From Phoronis australis (Eukaryota; Phoronida; Phoronidae), in assembly GCA_002633005.1 (NCBI GenBank), contig NMRA01000850.1, forward strand, positions 56,553-120,552: a stretch of DNA of 64,000 nt, read 5' to 3'. A model generated the notes under the pieces. That model saw only the letters and a list, made by a program, of their open reading frames with translations, made no database searches and was not told the DNA's origin. Shown one piece after another: positions 13,901 through 23,280 of this stretch (within the stretch, counting starts at the first letter, position 1; the number at the start of each line of letters is the position of its first letter). A program made the translations under genes and the position numbers.

Positions 13901-16900
13901 CTAATGATGTAAAATACAGCTTGTTTGCATAATACACCTGAAATACGTTTTTTTTTTACCTAAACATCATTCAACAAAGAATGGACTCACCGGAGACAGC
14001 CCAAGAGTTGTTATCTCTGCGGCGAAGGATGTTAAAGTTGAGTCTCCGATGGGTTGCCAGCAGTCACTGGTACGGTGCGCGGCTTTAGACGCTCTGCGGC
14101 TGGGTTAAAGATCTTTTATAGGCCTAACTATCCCCAATTCCCGTACCAGGATGAATTTCAAAAAAAAAAATGTACAAAAACAATATAGTTGAATGATCTC
14201 TGTGAATGTGCACACAGACTGTATGAAAATAATAGATTATTCTGACAGCGTTGATCAAGCAGTATGAGACAATATACATGACAATGATCAGAGTATGTAC
14301 TTTCTATGACTTAATCAACAAATAAAATTAACTTTTTAATAAAAAAAAAACGAAATAACAGGGTTGGAGGTCTATTTAGGGTTGACTTGTCAAAGAACTA
14401 TCCAATGTTATGCAGTCAGTGTTGCTGATGTTACTACAGTTGTCACAGCTGCACATTTCGTACAGTTCGACCCAGCATTGCAGCACAAACTCAGTTTCCC
14501 AGCACACATGTTCTTTTTGCACTTGCAGCGTTCATCGTTTAGTACTGTCAATGGAGATGCGGTCATTGCCATACATTTTAACTGCAAAGCTTCACCGCCA
14601 ACTATGGTCAATTAGAGAGGGTACAGCACTGCACACTGATGATTGGCCCGCAGGCAATGAAGGGTCAAACACTAAGTCCTTGTTTGGAGGCGGGCAGGAT
14701 TTGGGCAAACGTTTGATTCAAAATATGTTATAATGGGCTGTGTTAATTAGAGTCAGCAAGTGAATTATTGAACACTAGCCTCAATTCATTTTCGTATCTC
14801 CTAGTCGGGCACAAACTACAACAGTGAGTAGCTTCAACAATATTTCTTAAGATTGCCTGTCCAAACAACTTCATGCACACCAGCTTTCTGAAGAACAGTT
14901 TCAAAGTCTTGCTTTAGTTTTGAAAGGCAAATGACATCTTGTGTTAGAAGCTTTGTTTCAATGAACTCCAAACAAAACTGTAGAAAAACATCTCTGAAAA
15001 CTGTGGATTCGTCACTCTTCACAATCGATGTGTTTCTATTTTTTATAGCATGATGATCTGTGGTACTTGGCTTCTAAGACACAAGGTCTTTATCTTTGAA
15101 TTTCACTTGCACATTCTTGACTGAGCTGTTGCTTGCGATACAAGTCCAACTGAAAAACACCCGAACTGTTAACACTAATTTAACATTCAACTATGAGTGA
15201 GTTGGCATGCAACTTTTTCAGACGGACTTATCAGGAGCTGATCCACCACCAGCCTAACAAATTTACATGCCGTCTGATCTGTAGCCTAAAAATGTTGATC
15301 GTCTGATAATTAGATTAGTTGATGCAACTGAAAATAAATCAGCTGACATACCAGTGCAGTGATTGAAATTTAATTTTTTAAAATCAGATGCTCAAACCAT
15401 AGTCAATCGATTTACACTTAAGGTAATCGACGTTTGACGAAATGGGCAGTGGCTTCTATCGTCCTCAAATTTCGACGGCGACGATGGCCACTTTAGCACT
15501 TTAATTTAATTATCATTACAGCTACCTAAGTAATTAACGTTTACAAAAAATTGAGAAGATGTTCCCATTTGGGCATGTTGTTTGCAACCGTCTACTCCAT
15601 TTAACCTTCTCAAAAATTTTTGACTTAAAGTGCTTTAAAATCACACCCTATAACGCCATAGGATTATCCCTTAGCGCAACCAGTGTCGATGTGGCAACTG
15701 AACAATGAAGTGTTCGAAAAACAGGATTGCAGGAGTATTTGTTTAAACTGGGAACAAATAAAAACATTAACGACCTCCTCAGAGGCATCTCTCTACGCGG
15801 TACTTCTAAACTTATAGGAACATAATTTGCCGAAAAGCATCCGGCATATGGAGTACCTATGGTATGATCATCGTCTCTACTGGGTCAGCGGTATTTTCTA
15901 AGGCCTAGGCAGCCAAGGGGCTGAACAAGTTAAAAAAAACAACTGGTGATAATACTGAAACACACATGGAAAACACCAAGATGTACTTTTCAAAAACACG
16001 TACCTGTTTTTGAAAGCTATACTTCTTTCTCTTTCTTGAAATATGGTCCATAATATACTTTTCCTGCTAACAAATGATGCACTCACGTTTCAGAATGTTA
16101 CTATCTTGTTCAGGTTAATAGGGTGTTTCAGATTTTGGAAGTAAAATTGATTTTTCTTGGGAAATCTTGGATAACATCTGTATCACCTTCAGCAATTACA
16201 GCTTTAGTACTACTGTTGGTGCCTTGAAACGTTGCTATGCCGTTATATGTCCTTTCAATTTTTTGGTCTGACACTTGGTCTTCTAGTCTACAGCACTCAG
16301 CAGTAATATAGTATACTGTGTAGGCTATACCAGGACATGCAGCTGTTTTCTGCACAAACGTTTGTGACACCTCTTCTTCTTGTTGATCTACTGATCTAAA
16401 GAGTTCCACAGTCCATCAGCTTTCATCAGGAAGCTTTCCTAAGCTTCTTTAGGCTCTGACATCACAATTTTGTGCTGCTTGATAAACCTTGAATTATACA
16501 GGCATCACACTCCATGGGAGCAGCCATATTGAAGTAACTAAGCACAATACAATCTGGCTCTCTGATTGGTCAGTTCAATAGAAAAGCGCCACCAAGTGGC
16601 AGGAATGTGCATCATATTTTGTGCAACAAAAACACCTTTTTTAAAAAAATGTGCAAGTGTACACGTGGGAACGTTTTGGAATTTGATCTACAGGTATATT
16701 ATCTAGCCACATAGAAAAACGTAGGTTGCACCCCCCCAAAGTACTCACAAGGATGAACGCTATGAGATCTGGCCCACCGACTATGTGTTACGCGTTATAT
16801 TTCAGGCTTCGTACAGTTTCAATGGTGCCACGGCAGGAACACTCTTAGGCTTGTTCATTTTAGGTGCATTTTTTCCTTGCGTCAACAGTTGGGTAAGTGG

Positions 16901-19900
16901 CAGACACTTCTTTACATTTCCAGCTACTGTACGAGTTTTAATTGAAAACAAAAATATGTATGTAAATTCCACCCACAACTCTTACGTCCGACAAACATTG
17001 CGTACTGCCTTCTAAATATATACCAACAGTTACTGACACTTTCTAACTATAATAAGTTTTATCTAATAGATGTATTTGAAATCATCAAGCATTGTTTAAC
17101 TATGGCAACGTAATATTTTACCTGGCCCTGGTACTAACTCGACGTAATTGATTAAGGTACAAATTAATAATAACTTAATCATTAACAATTATGTGTCGCA
17201 ACTGGGTGTCAATTCCCGATTTCCAACATATCATTGACATCCGTGAAAAAGGTGAAGAGTGTATCGTTGGCCATTTAGGGTAAGTGCCGTCCGTAATTTC
17301 CTGGTAATTTCCCAGAGGACAGCGGTGTGATACGTTTTTCATCCCTGTGTTTTACCAGCGTAATTACAATGAGAGATTAGATTGCAGATCATGTGAGCTC
17401 TGAAAAAGTTGTACGCTCCTTAGCAAACGCTAGTAATAGACGAGCGTAAATTACTTTGAATTCGTCTTTCACACTCGCAAATACGAGAGTAAAACAACGA
17501 GCGTAAACTAATAGCGGATAGGCCAACGATAGTAGTACGCTGTACACGCACGGTGGCTGTGGAGGAATTGAACTCTTGCGTAACGTTTGTCAATGATCAA
17601 TCCCGGGATCTGGGGATACCATGTACACGAAGTTGAATGAGGTTTAACAACTCATCGCCAGAGTGTTTTTTTGCAAAACCGTGACCAACATTCCTAAATT
17701 ATATTTAGAATAAGGTTCCCGACATTAATTGCAGGGTGTCGTGATTGGAGGAATTTTTGGCCTGGTTCTACCCTTGTGGATCAGCTTCGGTGCCTATTTC
17801 AGCCTTCCAAAGCACGTCACCTACCTGCCCACGGTCACAGAAAACTGTACAACGGATCTAGTCAACTCAACTCAACTTAGCTTGAACACTCCAGAAACAA
17901 CGCTCAGCTGGACGACGCTTAACGTCACATCGGCTGAGGATAATACTCAAATGTAATCTATTGTTATGTTTTGAGTCCTATCTTTTGTTCATCGCATATA
18001 TTTTTGGCCAAGTCCAACATTTTGCGTTCAGAAATATCCTTCTTTTCTTTTCACATTAAATGAATCTCATTAAGACATCAGGCACATTTTGTAATTTAAT
18101 TGCAATTGTTTTACTATCAATTCTGTCAAGCCAGTTCAAGGCCATTCCGCTCTGGCGACCATTTTGTTGCTGCACAATCAGACGGAGATAAGGCGTGAAA
18201 TTAGATTATGTTAGATTCTGCGTGTTTTGGAAAAAAGGATGCCGTTTTCTGAAAGCAGTTATAAAAAAAACATTTGATACATTCTCTGGTCTCAGCAAAA
18301 CGCGCAAGGGAGTGAAATGAAGTGGAAGGAAGCATTGTAGAATGAACACGTAAATTCGTGTGAAGTCCAATGTGAGACTTTAAGGATGCACTGGGAACTG
18401 ATGAGTTATCGCCGCCAGGTTGAATGCAAGGCATTTCGCCTTCGTAGCCGGTGGCACATGCATAGAGGAAAATCTTTGACTTCTTGAAAAGGTCCTTTTA
18501 CAATGTATGTGGTTAGATGTGGTGCATCTGAACTGTATTCGGTGATCAGTCGCCACTTTTTGAAAGCCTCGGTCTCCCATGTGTTCATCTTCAAACATTG
18601 ACGTATTGTTTTCCTTTTGCTTCCTAAAGTTGCACACGTTCTCTGATATATTACATATATGCTTCGACGTTTATATGTGTATCGATATCTAATTCCAGCA
18701 CTGGATTCAATAAGATCTATACCATCTCCTATCTGTGGCTTCCCTTTCTCGGAGCTTTATCTACCATCATCATCGGTTTATTGATAAGCGCGTGCACAGG
18801 TAGGTTCTGTTGAAAACGAGGCTATTGCAAACTGCATTTGAATAAATCGGGTATCATTTTGTCAGATGCATTTTGGCTATCAGTAAAGCGTTTCGCAAAG
18901 TACCCTTATCCTTATTACCTCTTCAGCTATATTCATTGTTTTCAATGCTAGTCAAAACAGAAAAAATCTAAAATACTTGTTTTACTATGAAGACATTGAA
19001 ATAATCTACAAAATATTTTTTCAGTTCTCTTTGATAAACTTAATTCATTGGGATATCCTCTTTTACTTCAGAAATCAAAACATTTATAAAATAACAAATA
19101 ATATCTCTTACACCAAGAAATTGTGGCGCAGAAAAAAAACTTACGAGAAAAATTTAAATTTTTTTAAAACACATCAGCGAAAACGTGACCCTTGCAGAAC
19201 GAAATTAAATTAACATGCCGGTAAATCGTGACCACCCATGAACACGTGACCACGAAAATGATGACATCATTCTCTTGAAGCAAGATGGCTAATATTTTTG
19301 TAGCGATCTGAGAGATCTGGTGCCTAGAATAGTCAATCATTCACAGTTCAACCGAGATTGGTTTGCATTTGTTGGCGAGACATTGCTCAACACTAAGTCG
19401 TCATGTAACTGTAACATTAGCATTTTTCGGGGTCACATGCTCCGGGATGGTCAAGTGCTTCTGAATGGTCACGTGCTCCTGGTATGGTTAAATTTTTGCT
19501 GACACGTGATTCGGTCCTAGTATGGTACCAACTATTCCTGATGAGTTGTTTATGCATGTATGACTACAGTAATACCTGGTTTACACTTAAGTGTAATTTG
19601 AAGTGCTATTACTGGTTTGGAACATTACTTTTATGGTCCTGCTGACTGAGAATGTTTTGAACTTTACTTCGATTCTAGCACAGAAAAAAGTGTTTTGATT
19701 TTTTACGTTTTGACTTTCTTTAACGATTGCTTATCGGTTCATCGTGCCATCTACAGGCAGACACAATGTCTTCTAGGGTGTTCGAACTAAGATATGACTT
19801 TCACAATAACGTGGAGTTACAAATTATCACGGAAGTAGTTCTCTAACACAATATGGAAGTCCATGACAATGTACCGATAACTATCTTTTATTGGACACAA

Positions 19901-21181
19901 AATTTTGATATAGACGAAAATATTTTGAAGACTTCAAATATGTGTACAGAAAATCCGAAAGTATCTAACAACTTTCGCTGTATTAAATATTCTTAATAAA
20001 ATGTCACTAGGCAAATTGTGAATTCTCTCGGCTCGAGTCTCTTCTGTTTTTTCAGGTTTCTCAAGAAAGGTCAATCCCGCTTATCTCATATCACTTTACG
20101 ACAAATTTTGTTGCTGTTTTCCACAAAGATGCAGGAGAAAATTCAACAGATGCTGTGAATATGAAAATGATTTCAAGAAGGTTGGTTTATTATAAGATAA
20201 AAAATCTCACTACCTCTCGAAAAGGGCATTAGTGTTTCTGATTGTCGTGAGCCGTCTCTCTCACAATGATTGCAGTAAAAATAACACTGTTTGCTTTTGT
20301 GCGCCCAGAAGCAAATGGTTCTGGCGTTTCATTTGATTTTAAGATTATTCTAGATCCGTTATTTGGCAAGAATCTCGCGAAGGAAGATACAGTGGGCTCA
20401 CGTGCTACGCCTAGCTGTAATACATGGCGATATCTCGAGAAACCTTGTTTTCGCGAGGTTCTTGCGTTTAAGGAACACACGCCTGGTTCAGACTTTTTCT
20501 AAATGACTATAGGGAGGGTATTCAGATAGTATCATATTGTTCTATGACGCTTCCATTTCATTAAAATCAGCACAGGTTACATCTCAGAAACGGATGATCG
20601 GATTCGTAGACACACATATCACGTTGTTTTTACATCTATGATCGGATTCGTATGAAACATTCATGCACAGGCTGTTAGGATTTAGAAAATATTGGTAACC
20701 AAATTTCTGAGGTTTCATCATGAAAAACATTGATATCAACCGAAGATTTGTTATACTATTGCTACCGTTGTTTTGCTACGACTGTATCTTTTTTCTTTTT
20801 CACTTAACTGTATAAAAAATACGTGGTCACGTGACTCAATAACTTGTATCAACCCAGAAAGTCAAATTCTACAGGTTTTGTATTTGCAAATTCTGTAGTT
20901 TAGTAGATATTTATTCAAGGTTTCATTGCATTCACATGGGGATTTAGGTGACTTCGCACTCTTTTATAAATCTATCATGGGCTTTGTACGTGGACGACTG
21001 GTAAACCGATAACCGGCTTAATTTTGGGCAAAATTATATGTGAAAACAATCTTGCACTATTTTGTTTCTCTAGGAACATGGTCCGTATGACGAAGAGACT
21101 CCTGGTGATGGTTGTGGTTACGTCATTAACAATTCGAACACTCGGGAGAGAGGACTGTATGCTTTAGTGGCAAGAAAATAA
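1599..21181 (+). CDS. SLC5A8-like: Sodium-coupled monocarboxylate transporter-like protein, SLC5 family (15 exons, 622 aa)
   Basis: Fifteen exons, all with GT-AG borders and compatible phases, join to 1869 nt: 1599-1937, 3575-3643, 4815-4866, 7500-7567, 8324-8404, 9044-9117, 10293-10433, 10958-11179, 12095-12207, 12761-12831, 16806-16892, 17735-17952, 18699-18799, 20056-20180 and 21074-21181 (TAA). The protein co-aligns along its whole length with the SLC5A5/A6/A8/A12 group of Na+ symporters (iodide, vitamin, monocarboxylate). Landmarks are PAEMYTRGTQ (71-80), GGMKAVIWTDVFQ (177-189), WTGVYGVNQPSVQR (about 250) and the TM8 serine cluster SSLSS (349-353), which in this fold forms the Na2 site. 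Human SLC5A8 is about the same size (610 aa). Three N-glycosylation sequons (476, 483, 502) sit in the exon-12 loop before the last helix. The C-terminus ends LVARK and has no PDZ ligand. It probably imports lactate, short-chain fatty acids or a related anion with Na+; the substrate cannot be told from sequence. Confidence 0.93.
2060..2610. repeat. Dispersed repeat, copy in intron 1
   Basis: This block is closely similar to 6239-6790. Shared stretches include a GTGGGGGG/CTCGAATTTTT start, GGTACG-TCAGAGCTAT, AATTGTGCATTCGCCGA, a G-run near 2250, and farther on AATAATGC and CACAAGTCCA. The G-run copy here is longer and is followed by an ACTACC microsatellite. Confidence 0.6.
2288..2350. repeat. 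(CTACCA)n simple repeat
   Basis: A run of CTACCACTAC units with small interruptions, inside the intron-1 repeat. It produces Tyr/His/Thr/Leu repeat frames that are not genes. Confidence 0.85.
2728..3164. mobile_element. MITE, PIF/Harbinger-like, with TTA target duplications
   Basis: The ends are AGGCCCTTTCATA (2728-2740) and TATGAAAGGCCCT (3152-3164), a 13-bp inverted pair with one mismatch. Both are flanked by TTA (2725-2727 and 3165-3167). A 3-bp TTA duplication is typical of PIF/Harbinger. The 437-bp interior has no coding frame and carries small GC-rich palindromes around GCGTCGACGC. It sits in intron 1. Confidence 0.65.
3575..3643 (+). CDS. SLC5A8-like: SLC5 transporter exon 2 (residues 114-136)
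   Basis: The acceptor is tttctcgtttag and the donor gtaagt. The exon encodes YLELRFKSKAARLTG..., the conserved YEYLELRF junction with exon 1. It is 69 nt, phase 0 on both sides. Confidence 0.92.
4128..4217. repeat. Two tandem 45-bp repeats
   Basis: The unit CTAGAAATTTAGGTTAAAAC... to CAAATTG occurs at 4128-4172 and 4173-4217 with one mismatch. It lies in intron 2. Confidence 0.85.
4815..4866 (+). CDS. SLC5A8-like: SLC5 transporter exon 3 (residues 137-154)
   Basis: A 52-nt exon encoding VMYMGISLYAPSTALET, with donor gtaatc, ending in phase 1. It matches the family Y-x-G-I-x-x-Y-A-P-A helix segment. Confidence 0.9.
5844..6120. mobile_element. Candidate MITE in intron 3
   Basis: GGCCTGGTTGCATGTCGA near 5844 and CTTCGTGCAACCAGGGAA near 6103-6120 form a short inverted pair around the core CCTGGTTGCA. 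No coding frame lies inside. The target duplication is unclear. Confidence 0.4.
6239..6790. repeat. Dispersed repeat, copy in intron 3, with a short TIR module
   Basis: Homologous to 2060-2610. In this copy the G-run is followed by AATTCGAGCCCCCC (6394-6407), the inverted match of GGGGGGACTCGAATT near 6246. The first about 160 bp may therefore be a small foldback element within a longer repeated segment. Confidence 0.55.
7500..7567 (+). CDS. SLC5A8-like: SLC5 transporter exon 4 (residues 154-176)
   Basis: The acceptor is aatttgcag. The exon encodes VTGFPAWATIIIVGSVVTF then YTTL, with donor gtaagt. Its 2-nt start completes the Val codon split from exon 3. Confidence 0.93.
8324..8404 (+). CDS. 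SLC5A8-like: SLC5 transporter exon 5 (residues 177-203)
   Basis: An 81-nt exon in phase 0, encoding GGMKAVIWTDVFQAVVMFAG..., the most conserved SLC5 signature. The donor is gtaacc. Confidence 0.95.
9044..9117 (+). CDS. SLC5A8-like: SLC5 transporter exon 6 (residues 204-228)
   Basis: The acceptor is ttttttcgcag. The exon encodes GCIKVGGIGRVWEINVNGG... and ends in phase 2 before gtaagg. It is the extracellular loop that precedes the N-F-x-P motif. Confidence 0.9.
9328..9577. mobile_element. MITE with about 25-bp TIRs in intron 6
   Basis: The left end GGGCCCGTTCCAACAAAACT continues into GACTTA. The right end TAAGTCAGTTTCTTGGAACA continues into GGCTCC. They are inverted with few mismatches. The interior is AT-rich, and CTTAAGT words recur. 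A related end lies at about 37285-37312. Confidence 0.6.
10011..10164. mobile_element. Short MITE in intron 6
   Basis: CCTGGGTTGCGTTTCTTAGA (from 10011) pairs with TCTACGAAACGCAGAACTAG (to 10163). The interior has CTCGCGAG and TCTCGCGAAG motifs. A related, rearranged stretch lies at about 20370-20490 (TCTCGAGAAACC, TTCGCGAGG). Confidence 0.5.
10293..10433 (+). CDS. SLC5A8-like: SLC5 transporter exon 7 (residues 228-275)
   Basis: It encodes NFNFDPTVRHTTWGLVIAQ, then the WTGVYGVNQPSVQRF block conserved in the subgroup. The donor is gtaagt, phase 2. Confidence 0.94.
10958..11179 (+). CDS. SLC5A8-like: SLC5 transporter exon 8 (residues 275-349)
   Basis: A 222-nt exon encoding a membrane helix, the YYVEKGCDP loop, NPNQLVPYFVMEV and PGFPGLFVAALFCGTL. 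The donor is gtaaat; the Ser-349 codon is split with exon 9. Confidence 0.95.
12095..12207 (+). CDS. SLC5A8-like: SLC5 transporter exon 9 (residues 349-387)
   Basis: The acceptor is gtttctttcag. It encodes SSLSSALSSIAANLWEDIF, carrying the predicted Na2-site serines. The donor is gtaggc, phase 1. Confidence 0.93.
12283..12413. mobile_element. 131-bp MITE (GGTCTCAA family) in intron 9
   Basis: TTGGTCTCAAATTATTCCTT at the left and AAGAAACAATTTGAGACCAA at the right are inverted almost perfectly. Fragments of the same family occur at about 4570-4600 (same CTACTTCTC-CTGAGTAA-GTTGAGACC end), 33624-33686 and 56532-56551. Confidence 0.65.
12761..12831 (+). CDS. SLC5A8-like: SLC5 transporter exon 10 (residues 387-410)
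   Basis: It encodes CLFGLAAIGMAFLAS then TFKGQVVQ. The donor is gtaatc. The intron that follows is about 4 kb and contains a large TIR element. Confidence 0.9.
13230..13276. repeat. 48-bp direct repeat, left copy (intron 10)
   Basis: ACATATCATTGTCATCCGTG through GTGTATCGTTGGCCA recurs at 17226-17273 with two substitutions and one length difference. The copies lie either side of the 3.36-kb TIR element and exon 11. Confidence 0.7.
13418..16781 (-). mobile_element. 3.36-kb TIR DNA transposon, decayed, in intron 10
   Basis: The ends GTCGGTGGGCCAGA (13418-13431) and TCTGGCCCACCGAC (16768-16781) are perfect inverses flanked by TA. Subterminal sequence is also inverted: TGTGAGTACTTT-GGGGGG about 50 bp in, and GTTCCCAC-TTGCACATTTTT about 120 bp in. 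Minus-strand frames are broken. One (14611-14400) has Cys spacing CKCKKNMCAG...CCNAGSNC followed in another frame by a C-x-C-x-x-C run. Another (15022-14834) reads LKQDFETVLQKAGVHEVVW. These resemble Cys-rich proteins carried by several animal DNA elements, but I cannot assign a superfamily. A TA duplication would fit Tc1/mariner-like or other TA-targeting elements. Confidence 0.6.
16806..16892 (+). CDS. SLC5A8-like: SLC5 transporter exon 11 (residues 411-439)
   Basis: It encodes ASYSFNGATAGTLLGLF followed by ILGAFFPCVNSW. The acceptor atatttcag lies only 23 bp from the end of the 3.36-kb TIR element. The donor is gtaagt. Confidence 0.93.
17226..17273. repeat. 48-bp direct repeat, right copy (intron 11)
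   Basis: Partner of 13230-13276. Flanking sequence is not obviously shared beyond this core. Confidence 0.7.
17735..17952 (+). CDS. SLC5A8-like: SLC5 transporter exon 12 (residues 440-512)
   Basis: It encodes a helix (GVVIGGIFGLVLPLWISFGA) and then a Thr/Asn-rich extracellular loop with three N-glycosylation sequons (NCT, NST, NVT). The donor is gtaatc. Confidence 0.92.
18699..18799 (+). CDS. SLC5A8-like: SLC5 transporter exon 13 (residues 512-546)
   Basis: It encodes the last membrane helix: NKIYTISYLWLPFLGALST and on to ISACT. The donor is gtaggt, phase 1. Confidence 0.92.
18800..20055. other. Intron 13 of the transporter, no other gene seen
   Basis: AT-rich, with long A/T runs near 18960-19220. 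Between 19200 and 19510 the words CACGTGACC and GGTCACGTG recur (repeated E-box-like CACGTG). No TIR pair or coding block recognised. Confidence 0.5.
20056..20180 (+). CDS. SLC5A8-like: SLC5 transporter exon 14 (residues 546-587)
   Basis: It encodes the cytoplasmic tail FSRKVNPAYLISLYDKF and a Cys/Arg-rich CCCFPQRCRRKFNRCC stretch. The acceptor is ctgttttttcag. The Cys cluster could be a palmitoylation site, which is speculative. Confidence 0.9.
21074..21181 (+). CDS. SLC5A8-like: SLC5 transporter exon 15, C-terminus and stop (residues 588-622)
   Basis: It encodes EHGPYDEETPGDGCGYVIN... and ends LVARK before TAA at 21179-21181. The acceptor is gtttctctag. Confidence 0.88.
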   Translation, partial: EHGPYDEETPGDGCGYVINNSNTRERGLYALVARK

Positions 21182-21449
21182 AGGGCCGCTAGAGTCTCTG
21201 GCGCGTGAGGGCTCTGCTGTTAAACCTTCGGTTTGTTATTTCAAGCAACCCTACACAATGACAAAATTCGGAAAATTTAAGAACCTCACATCACAACCAG
21301 GTCGGATTCCGATGGAATTTCAAGATGCTCAGGTTTTTGTACTGTTCTCCAAATCGGTGTTAGGAATTGTTCTAAAAAATGTTTCACTTCTGTATAAAGT
21401 GACATCAAAATTGGAACTTCTATAACTTATAAAATGTAAAGGTGCACAA

Positions 21450-21455
21450 AATAAA
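21450..21455 (+). terminator. Poly(A) signal AATAAA of the SLC5 transporter gene
   Basis: A canonical AATAAA lies 269 bp after the stop codon. It is the first plausible signal and is followed by AT-rich intergenic sequence. Confidence 0.55.
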
Positions 21456-22139
21456 CTCTATTATGAAGCTAAGGCTACACTTTGGTATCCATGCTGAATA
21501 CTCATATCAAAAGAAGTCGGGCAAACCTTTCTTTTGTTGCTGTGATGGTACCTTTCTTTTTTCTAAAATTACTAAGTAGATATGTTCAAGAGACTCGATG
21601 GCAAGCTAATTAAATTCTCGACGCTTTCTTTTTCACAAAATGGACGTTTATCACGACGGAATTTCAATAGTTTGTTAAAGTGGAGCTAAATACAGGTTAC
21701 TCATACACCTGAACAATTTTGTTGACAAATATGGAACTTATCTCTTTAGAAAGGAGAAATTAGTAATCCTGATAAGTGTAGTGTATGTTATCGTAAACAT
21801 GAGACATTGGAACACATTTTTACATTTCAAAAGATAACGGACTCTAGAAAATAACAATATTCATAACAAGAGACAATGAACACTTTTTGCATTGTTGGCA
21901 CGGTCAACATTCGAGAATGAAAAAACGGCCCAATTGGACTTGGGTCTAAGCCAAAGCGCAAGGGTGAAATGTTCGCGCAACACACAAAAGCATCCTCTCA
22001 GCGTTTTTTGTCAGCAGATCATCAAGGGGTGTCTTTGGTCATTGACCGGCGATCCAATGCAACTCGGGCGATGCTCGGTCAATCTCTTCCATGTGAGTTA
22101 CATTTGTCGAAAAGGGAATAGCCATCGCGTCCAAAAGAC
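21456..22139. other. Intergenic, upstream flank of a Penelope-like element
   Basis: No intact gene. From about 21890 the plus-strand reading frames become weakly reminiscent of the N-terminal part of a Penelope-like protein but are shattered by stops. Confidence 0.3.
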
Positions 22140-23230
22140 AAGAAGACGATGCTACTCCTACTTCGATAAGTCTGCCGATTATAGGCCAGACACCAGACAC
22201 TGTCCGCTGATGTCGGCTGACCAACTGAAGTTGTCTGGGTCATCTAAGATCATCGGGCTCCGGTGACGTGAGAAATAAAAAATTCGCCATCTTGAACTTG
22301 AAGCTGAGAAATGTCCCCCGCAATTTCCTTGGAGTTTTTAACGAGGCAGTATGTGAGGCCAACAAAAAGAGATACAATGTCTGCTAACAGCATGATGACT
22401 CTTGTCACACTACGTAAGAGGACACATCTGTCAATCAGTGATATTATGCGTTTGTTGGAATTTATGGTTACCACCACGTATTTTCAGTTCACCAAGAGGT
22501 TTGGCATGGCCATGGGTAGCCCTGTATCGTCCTGGTAGCCATTAGAGGCTAAGCCCAGACTATGGAAATACGATGTGGACGATATTTTGGAGATCATGCC
22601 TGATTAGATCAAGTGAACCAGGTAGACAAATCGGACCGTATGAAGTTCATCTACAAAGTGGGAACGGATGAAAAAATCCACTTTCCAGACCCATTAATTG
22701 TCAGAAAGCATGACGGATCGATTAAATTTCTAGTGTATCACAAAAGTCGTATACTGACAAGCACTTGAATTTCTATTTGGATCATTTGTTGCTTCAAAAG
22801 TTGGGTACTGAATGTACATTTTTAAGATGTGAAAATATTGTTTCTGATCTACCCGCTAAAGTTGCTAAACGACAGCACATTGAGAACCCTCTTACCGTTT
22901 GCGGTTATCCGAAGTGGTCTTTTCGAAAAGTAAATAGAAAAAGGTCCTTATAGAGACAACCCGGAATAGGACATGATCGGCATTGTGGTTTTACCATATG
23001 AAAAAGTTATCACTGAGCAGTGACAACGTGTACTGAAATCCTATAAGATATTGAGTGCCGCCAAACACATTAGGACGCTTAGAAATTTTCTTGTACATGC
23101 GAAAGACAAGGGTGATAACACCGGGGTGGCATACATGTATCAAAAACCGTGCGCCAATTGTGATAGCACCTATATCGGTAAAATTGGCAGGAAACTGGGG
23201 TCTCGCCTATCAGACATGCAGTAGGAGGAA
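22140..23230 (+). mobile_element. Penelope-like retroelement, decayed: reverse transcriptase plus GIY-YIG nuclease
   Basis: Plus-strand pieces in several frames follow the Penelope-like order. LLEFMVTTTYFQF and GMAMGSPVSS (22440-22535) match the RT palm motif before the catalytic box. The box region near 22562-22590 reads DVDDIL, so it is altered or frameshifted. LGTECTFLRCENIV and VCGYPKWSFRKV (22803-22940) match the linker before the nuclease. Near 23130-23220, CANCDSTYIG followed by GRKLGSRL matches the GIY-YIG fold (P-C-x-x-C-x-x-x-Y-I-G-x-T/I-G-R). Numerous stops and frame changes make it a dead copy. It lies between the transporter and the receptor gene and ends about 50 bp before a MITE. 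Confidence 0.75.
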
Positions 23231-23280
23231 CGTCGTCACTCGCTATCAGGTTTGTGCATCTCTAGCCATTTATCACAACT

